Assembly: GCA_049514335.1 (NCBI GenBank)
Contig: JBEKVE010000046.1
Location: forward strand, 1 to 18,487
From: JBEKVE01 sp049514335
GTDB lineage: Bacteria > Actinomycetota > Acidimicrobiia > Acidimicrobiales > UBA8190
Direction of reading: 5' to 3'
Length of the DNA stretch: 18,487 bases
In this document: piece after piece, positions 14,838 through 18,487 of the stretch
Numbering within the stretch: position 1 is the stretch's first letter
Layout of the letters: each line of letters opens with the position of its first letter
Notes under the pieces: model-generated
The model's database searches: none
Told to the model about the DNA's origin: nothing
The model's input: only the letters and a program-made list of their open reading frames with translations
Position numbers and translations under genes: made by a program

Positions 14838-15842
14838 TCAGCCCGTTCGGACCGTCTCCACCAGGTCCCCCACTCCCCCGAGCGCACGGAGCAGGTCGTT
14901 CAGGTGCGTGCACGAGGCGATGCCGCTGATCGCTCCGGACACCGTGGCGGCCAACGTGCGCACCTCCATCCCCACCAACCGGTCGACGGCGCCGGCCGCC
15001 GCCGGGCACTCGGGGAAGGGCAGCACCCGGGGCTCGGCCTCGATCCGCTCGAGCACCCCGCCGCTTCCCGCGGCGCGCACCGCGTACTCGTGGAGGACGA
15101 GCTCGTCCCCGTCGCCCTCCCCCACCGTGTCGCGGAACATGGCCCAGATCTCGAAGCCGCCGCCGGCGTCCACCGCCACGTCGATGAGGCGCCGGCGCCG
15201 CATCCAGTCCTGCTCCAGAGCGGCGATGGCGTGCCAGGCCAGGGGGTCGTCGCCGGTCAGGGACGGGGCCGGCGGGCAGTCCTGCATGGGCACGCCGTGG
15301 CCGGCCGTGACGCTACGCACGGCGATCCCGTCGGAGCGCCACCCCGAGCACAGGTCGGTCATGCGGTCGAGCGCCCCCGAGGGCATCAGGCTGGCGGGGT
15401 GGTGGCCCTGGCGCCGGGCCAGGCGCATGAACCCGTATCCCGAGATGAGGGCGGCGGCGGGCATGTCGTCGAGGACCTGGCGCAGGAGCGATCCCGCCTC
15501 GGCGTCCGGGACGACCTCGTCGAGATGGCGACGGAAGCCGCCCCCGGCCCGGGCCCCGACGAGCGCCTCGGCCCAGGACGCGGCGGGGGTGGTGCTGAGC
15601 GACTCGAGGCGGCGCGACACGTCGAAGCCGGCGCTCACGCGCGCTTCGGCCAGGACGGCGGCGTCGTGGGGGCCTCCCGCACCGGTGCGCAGATCGCGCG
15701 CCGCCCCCTCCATGGCCAACGGCGAGCTCCATTCGCCCCGGGCTCCGACGTCGACGTGCATGGTGCGGCGCACCGCTCCGGGACGTCGGGCAGGCACGGC
15801 CGACAGGGGGTCGCGCAGCACCACCGGTGTGCTCGGGCTCAT
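14838..15842 (-). CDS. DUF2889 family protein of unknown function
   Basis: A 334-residue protein with RRTMHVDV near the N-terminus (about residue 25) and a C-terminal CTHLNDLLRAL segment that resembles the DUF2889 signature. The middle (about 60-180) is rich in Ala, Gly and Arg and appears helical, and no signal peptide or membrane segment is evident. Function is unknown; I recall the domain mostly near acyl-CoA, steroid or aromatic catabolic genes. The ATG at 15842 is used; a G-rich AGAAGGG lies 18 bases upstream, rather far away. It converges on the CoA-transferase (14 bases between stops) and diverges from the Ltp2-like gene, sharing an upstream region with a degenerate CTGAC-type palindrome. 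No catalytic residues can be named. Confidence 0.75.
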   Translation of the reverse strand: MSPSTPVVLRDPLSAVPARRPGAVRRTMHVDVGARGEWSSPLAMEGAARDLRTGAGGPHDAAVLAEARVSAGFDVSRRLESLSTTPAASWAEALVGARAGGGFRRHLDEVVPDAEAGSLLRQVLDDMPAAALISGYGFMRLARRQGHHPASLMPSGALDRMTDLCSGWRSDGIAVRSVTAGHGVPMQDCPPAPSLTGDDPLAWHAIAALEQDWMRRRRLIDVAVDAGGGFEIWAMFRDTVGEGDGDELVLHEYAVRAAGSGGVLERIEAEPRVLPFPECPAAAGAVDRLVGMEVRTLAATVSGAISGIASCTHLNDLLRALGGVGDLVETVRTG

Positions 15843-15872
15843 GGGGTCACGCTACCCTTCTGCCCGCGTTCT

Positions 15873-15888
15873 CCGACGCCGGTGTCAG
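15873..15888. promoter_or_regulatory. Near-palindrome CCGAC-N6-GTCAG, degenerate operator copy 3
   Basis: The right arm GTCAG (15884-15888) and six-base spacing match the two perfect sites, while the left arm is CCGAC instead of CTGAC. It sits in the 108-bp divergent gap between the DUF2889 gene and the Ltp2-like gene, 31 bases from one start and 62 from the other. Its position is what makes it plausible; alone it would not be called. Confidence 0.35.
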
Positions 15889-15950
15889 GTTTCGCCGGCC
15901 CGGCCGGACAGGACCGGCGAGGCGCCGGGGCGGTAGCTGAAAGGGATCTC

Positions 15951-17102
15951 ATGGCGAGACGGGTGGCGATCGTGGGAGCGGCGCTGTCGGACTGCGGCCG
16001 GGTGGACGACAAGTCCGCGTTCGAGCTCCACCACCAGGCCACCAGCCGCGCCCTGGCCGACGCCGGCGTCGACCGGCGCGAGGTCGACGGCTTCATGTCC
16101 CACGGCACCGGCAACCTGCCCCCCATCGAGCTGGCCGAGTACCTGGGCCTGGCGTCGCACATCGACTACATCGACTCCACCGGGGTGGGGGGCTCGTGCT
16201 GGGAGATCTTCCTCGAGCACGCCGTGGCCGCCATCGCCCAGGGCCAGATCGACACTGTCGTCCTCTCCTACGGATCGACGTCCCGGGCGGACCTGAAGCG
16301 GCGGCGGCGCACCGCCAACCTCTTCTTCGGCAACAAGGGGCCGCTGCAGTTCGACGCCCCCTTCGGCCACACCCTCATCGCTAAGCACGCCATGTCGGCC
16401 CGTCGCCACATGCACGAGTTCGGCACGACCATCGAGCAGCTGGCCGAGATCGCCGTGTCGGCGCGCTACAACGCCGGGTTGAACCCCGACGCCTACTATC
16501 GCGACCCCATCACCATCGAGGACGTGCAGTCGTCGCGCATGATCGCCGACCCCTTCACCAAGCTGCACTGCTGCATCCGGTCCGACGGCGGGGGAGCCAT
16601 CGTCATCACCCACGAGGACCGGGCCCGAGACTGCGCCTCGACGCCCATCTGGGTGCTCGGCACGGGCGAGGCCATCTCCCACAGCACCATGAGCGAGTGG
16701 GCCGACTTCACCGAGTCGCCCTGCGTGCGCTCGGCCCGCAAGGCCTTCGGCCAGGCCGGCGTCACCCCCGACGACATCGACGTGGTCCAGGTCTACGACA
16801 GCTTCACCCTGACGGTGCTGCTCACCCTCGAGGGCCTCGGGTTCTGCAAGAAGGGTGAGGGGGGTGCCTTCGTGGAGAACGGCGCCCTGCGGGTGGGTGG
16901 GGCCCTGCCCACCAACACCGACGGCGGGGGGCTGTCGTCGTGCCAGCCCGGCATGCGGGGGATCTTTCTCCTCGTCGAGGCGGTGAAACAGCTGCGGGGC
17001 CAGTGCGGCGAGCGTCAGGTCGCCGATGCCCGCCTGGCGGCCGTCAACGCCACGGGTGGGTGGATCTCCTCCACCGGCACCGCCATCCTCGGTCGGGAAT
17101 AG
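15951..17102 (+). CDS. Thiolase-fold protein lacking thiolase catalytic residues, Ltp2-type retro-aldolase candidate
   Basis: A 383-residue thiolase-superfamily protein with ATG at 15951 and AAAGGGA five bases upstream. The thiolase catalytic set is altered. By eye alignment the nucleophile position is Gly in TGVGGSCWE (Cys83 is two residues away). HDxF is YDSF (Tyr282), and the GHPxG histidine is replaced in GGGLSSCQPGMRG. The pattern LPTN..GGG..S..QPGMRGIFLLVEAVKQLRGQ and the YDSF tyrosine resemble Ltp2-type enzymes, which cleave a tertiary-hydroxyl acyl-CoA by retro-aldol reaction with a tyrosine catalyst and need a DUF35 partner. No DUF35 gene is adjacent; the one at 10713 is the only candidate in the window. 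A retro-aldolase would give a ketone plus a small acyl-CoA. A non-catalytic lipid-transfer role is the alternative. Confidence 0.82.
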   Translation: MARRVAIVGAALSDCGRVDDKSAFELHHQATSRALADAGVDRREVDGFMSHGTGNLPPIELAEYLGLASHIDYIDSTGVGGSCWEIFLEHAVAAIAQGQIDTVVLSYGSTSRADLKRRRRTANLFFGNKGPLQFDAPFGHTLIAKHAMSARRHMHEFGTTIEQLAEIAVSARYNAGLNPDAYYRDPITIEDVQSSRMIADPFTKLHCCIRSDGGGAIVITHEDRARDCASTPIWVLGTGEAISHSTMSEWADFTESPCVRSARKAFGQAGVTPDDIDVVQVYDSFTLTVLLTLEGLGFCKKGEGGAFVENGALRVGGALPTNTDGGGLSSCQPGMRGIFLLVEAVKQLRGQCGERQVADARLAAVNATGGWISSTGTAILGRE

Positions 17103-17106
17103 CCGC

Positions 17107-17158
17107 CCCGCAGCGCACGCCTGCCCGTAGCGCAGCCAGCCCGCAGCGCACGCCTGCC
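17107..17158. repeat. Short tandem-like repeat between convergent genes, with a 19-bp perfect direct repeat
   Basis: CCCGCAGCGCACGCCTGCC occurs perfectly at 17107-17125 and 17140-17158. Between them is a related, degenerate copy starting CCCGTAGCGCAG (17124), giving a period of about 16-17 bases and nearly three units. It fills the 62-bp gap between the convergent Ltp2-like and aldehyde dehydrogenase stops. It reads as non-coding on both strands. It could be slippage-generated or a protein-binding array. Confidence 0.7.
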
Positions 17159-17179
17159 GGCAGCTCAGCGCGCCGGCAG
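17154..17179. terminator. Candidate terminator hairpin between convergent genes
   Basis: CTGCCGGC (17154-17161) and GCCGGCAG (17172-17179) form a perfect 8-bp stem around a ten-base loop that contains the aldehyde dehydrogenase stop codon. It is placed to stop rightward transcription from the Ltp2-like gene. No U-run is present. Confidence 0.4.
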
Positions 17180-18487
17180 GGCGATGGCCTTCACCTCGAG
17201 GTACTCCTCGAACCCCTCGGCGCCGTTCTCGCGACCCACCCCGCTCTGGCGGTAGCCGCCGAAGGGCACGTCGGGGGCGTTCCAGAACCCGCCGTTGACC
17301 ATGAGCGTGCCGGTGCGCACCCGCCGGGCCACGGCCATGGCGCGTTCCTCCGAGGCGCTCGTCACCGCTCCCGACAGCCCGTAGATCGAGTCGTTGGCGA
17401 TGCGCACGGCGTCGTCGTCGTCGTCGTAGGGGATCACGCACAGCACCGGCCCGAAGATCTCCTCCTGGGCGATGGTGGCCTTGGGGTCGACATCGGCGAA
17501 CAACGTGGGCTCCACGAAGAACCCCTTGTCGAGGTGGGCCGGCACCCCGCCGCCGCGCACCAGGCGGGCCCCCTCGGCCTTGCCCTTCTCGATGTAGCCG
17601 AGGACGCGGTCGCGCTGCTTGGCGCTGATGAGCGGGCCCTGCAGGTTGGCGGAGTCCCACGGGTCGCCGTATGTGACGCTCGCCATCATGGCGTCGGTCA
17701 TCTCCAGGAACTCGTCGTAACGGGACCGGGGCAACAGCAGGCGGGTGGTGATGGCGCATCCCTGGCCGGCGTGGGTGCACACCCCGATGGCGCTCACCCC
17801 GATGGCACCCCCGGCCTCCTCCACGTCGTCGAGCACGATGTTGGCCGATTTGCCCCCGAGCTCCAGGAACACCTTCTTCACCGTGTCGGACCCCTTGGCC
17901 ATGATGCGCCGCCCGGTGGCGGTGGATCCGGTGAAGGTGATCATGTCGACGCGGGGGTCGGTGGTGAGGACCTCGCCCACCATGTGGTCCGACGACGCCA
18001 CCACGTTGACCACCCCGGCGGGGATGTCCGTCTCCTCGGCGATCATGCGACCCAGGGCGGTGGCCGACCACGGGGTGTCGGGCGCGGGCTTGAGCACCAC
18101 GGTGTTGCCTGCCGCCAGCGCCGGGCCGAGCTTGGCCAGGTTGAGGTTGAGGGGGAAGTTCCACGGGGTGATGGCCCCCACCACGCCCACGGCCTCACGC
18201 CGCACCAGGCGCCGCTGGGGCTGGCCGAAGACGTCGCGCTGGGGGAGCCAGCGCTCGTACTCGTAGCGGTCGGGCTGTTCCGCCCAGTAGGCCAGGTCGT
18301 CGATGGGCAGGTCCACCTGGTTGGCGTAGGTGAGGGCGATGGGGCTGCCCACCTCTCCCACGGTGATGGCCCGCAGCTCCTCCTTGTGCGCCGCCACCGC
18401 GGCGTGCAGCTGCTCCAGGCAGCGGCGCCGGAAGACGTGATCGGTGGACCACGTGGTGTCGTCGAAGGCGCGGCGCGCCGCGGAGAT
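17165..18487 (-). CDS. NAD(P)-dependent aldehyde dehydrogenase (5' end outside window)
   Basis: The frame stays open to the right edge of the window. 440 residues are visible and about 40-50 N-terminal residues are probably missing, since the first visible stretch AARRAFDDTTWSTD matches the region about 40-50 residues into ALDHs. Landmarks are the cofactor region VGVVGAITPWNFPLNLNLAKLGPALAAGN, TFTGSTATGRRI, the general-base glutamate in LELGGKSANIV and the nucleophilic cysteine in THAGQGC (visible residue 244), then QEEIFGPVL and NAPDVPFGGYRQSGVGRENG near the end. All catalytic elements are present. It oxidises an aldehyde to an acid in the cytoplasm, and here could handle the aldehyde from a retro-aldol or decarboxylase step or a terminal alcohol. 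It converges with the Ltp2-like gene, so it belongs to a different transcript whose promoter lies outside the window. Confidence 0.93.
   Translation of the reverse strand: MSAARRAFDDTTWSTDHVFRRRCLEQLHAAVAAHKEELRAITVGEVGSPIALTYANQVDLPIDDLAYWAEQPDRYEYERWLPQRDVFGQPQRRLVRREAVGVVGAITPWNFPLNLNLAKLGPALAAGNTVVLKPAPDTPWSATALGRMIAEETDIPAGVVNVVASSDHMVGEVLTTDPRVDMITFTGSTATGRRIMAKGSDTVKKVFLELGGKSANIVLDDVEEAGGAIGVSAIGVCTHAGQGCAITTRLLLPRSRYDEFLEMTDAMMASVTYGDPWDSANLQGPLISAKQRDRVLGYIEKGKAEGARLVRGGGVPAHLDKGFFVEPTLFADVDPKATIAQEEIFGPVLCVIPYDDDDDAVRIANDSIYGLSGAVTSASEERAMAVARRVRTGTLMVNGGFWNAPDVPFGGYRQSGVGRENGAEGFEEYLEVKAIALPAR

Noticed and set aside
15931..15939. CGGTAGCTG shared between the leaders of the Ltp2-like gene and the amidohydrolase (minus strand 9661-9669)
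   Set aside because: Only nine bases match, and the distances to the operator and start codon differ between the two, so a coincidence is likely.
13998..15950. In-frame upstream extension of the Ltp2-like protein
   Set aside because: The extension crosses the CoA-transferase and DUF2889 genes and makes no sense as protein. The ATG at 15951 has a good ribosome-binding site and begins the family homology.
17880..18190. Possible plus-strand gene opposite the aldehyde dehydrogenase
   Set aside because: It is a shadow of a strongly supported ALDH with all catalytic motifs on the minus strand.

Overview
This window is about 18.5 kb of very GC-rich DNA (roughly 70% or more by eye). It is densely packed with acyl-CoA catabolism genes and has short intergenic gaps. 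The base composition, frequent GTG starts, and the gene families (SCP-x-type thiolase beside a DUF35 protein, FadE-like dehydrogenase, CaiB/BaiF transferase, amidohydrolase-2, DUF2889) all fit a free-living actinomycete. An uncultured Acidimicrobiia-like or mycobacteria-related lineage is plausible, but no rRNA or marker gene here fixes the taxon. I see no tRNA, rRNA, CRISPR array, phage gene or transposase. All fifteen genes look intact except the first and last, which run off the window.

Layout. (1) 1-2585, plus strand: a phenylacetate-CoA-ligase-like enzyme (5' end missing), overlapping by a GTGA junction a second AMP-binding protein whose catalytic motifs are eroded. (2) 2598-3011, minus: a small winged-helix regulator, convergent with the pair above and followed upstream by a 263-bp gap carrying a good palindrome and a LexA-box-like sequence. 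(3) 3275-10575, minus: a long same-strand run read in the order PaaG-like enoyl-CoA isomerase/hydratase, amidohydrolase-2, MFE-2-type SDR, 3-alpha-HSD-type SDR, ADP-forming acyl-CoA synthetase, acyl-CoA dehydrogenase. (4) 10713-14823, plus: DUF35 protein, SCP-x thiolase and a fused two-domain class III CoA-transferase, divergent from block 3. (5) 14838-15842, minus: a DUF2889 protein. (6) 15951-17102, plus: a thiolase-fold protein lacking the thiolase catalytic residues and resembling Ltp2-type retro-aldolases. (7) 17165-18487, minus: an aldehyde dehydrogenase (5' end missing).

How it may work together (inference). The set contains acid activation (two AMP-forming-like ligases, one ADP-forming ligase, one CoA-transferase), alpha,beta-dehydrogenation (ACAD), hydration/isomerisation (PaaG-like), hydroxyacyl or alcohol oxidation (two SDRs), C-C cleavage (thiolase, retro-aldolase candidate, amidohydrolase-2) and aldehyde oxidation (ALDH). 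This is the tool-kit for breaking down a branched or cyclic carboxylic acid such as a steroid/bile-acid side chain, terpenoid or alicyclic acid. The substrate cannot be read from the sequence.

The most distinctive non-coding signal is a perfect palindrome CTGAC-N6-GTCAG. It occurs twice, both times between genes (9698-9713 and 10639-10654), with a one-mismatch copy (15873-15888) in a third intergenic region. It suggests a shared operator for the cluster.
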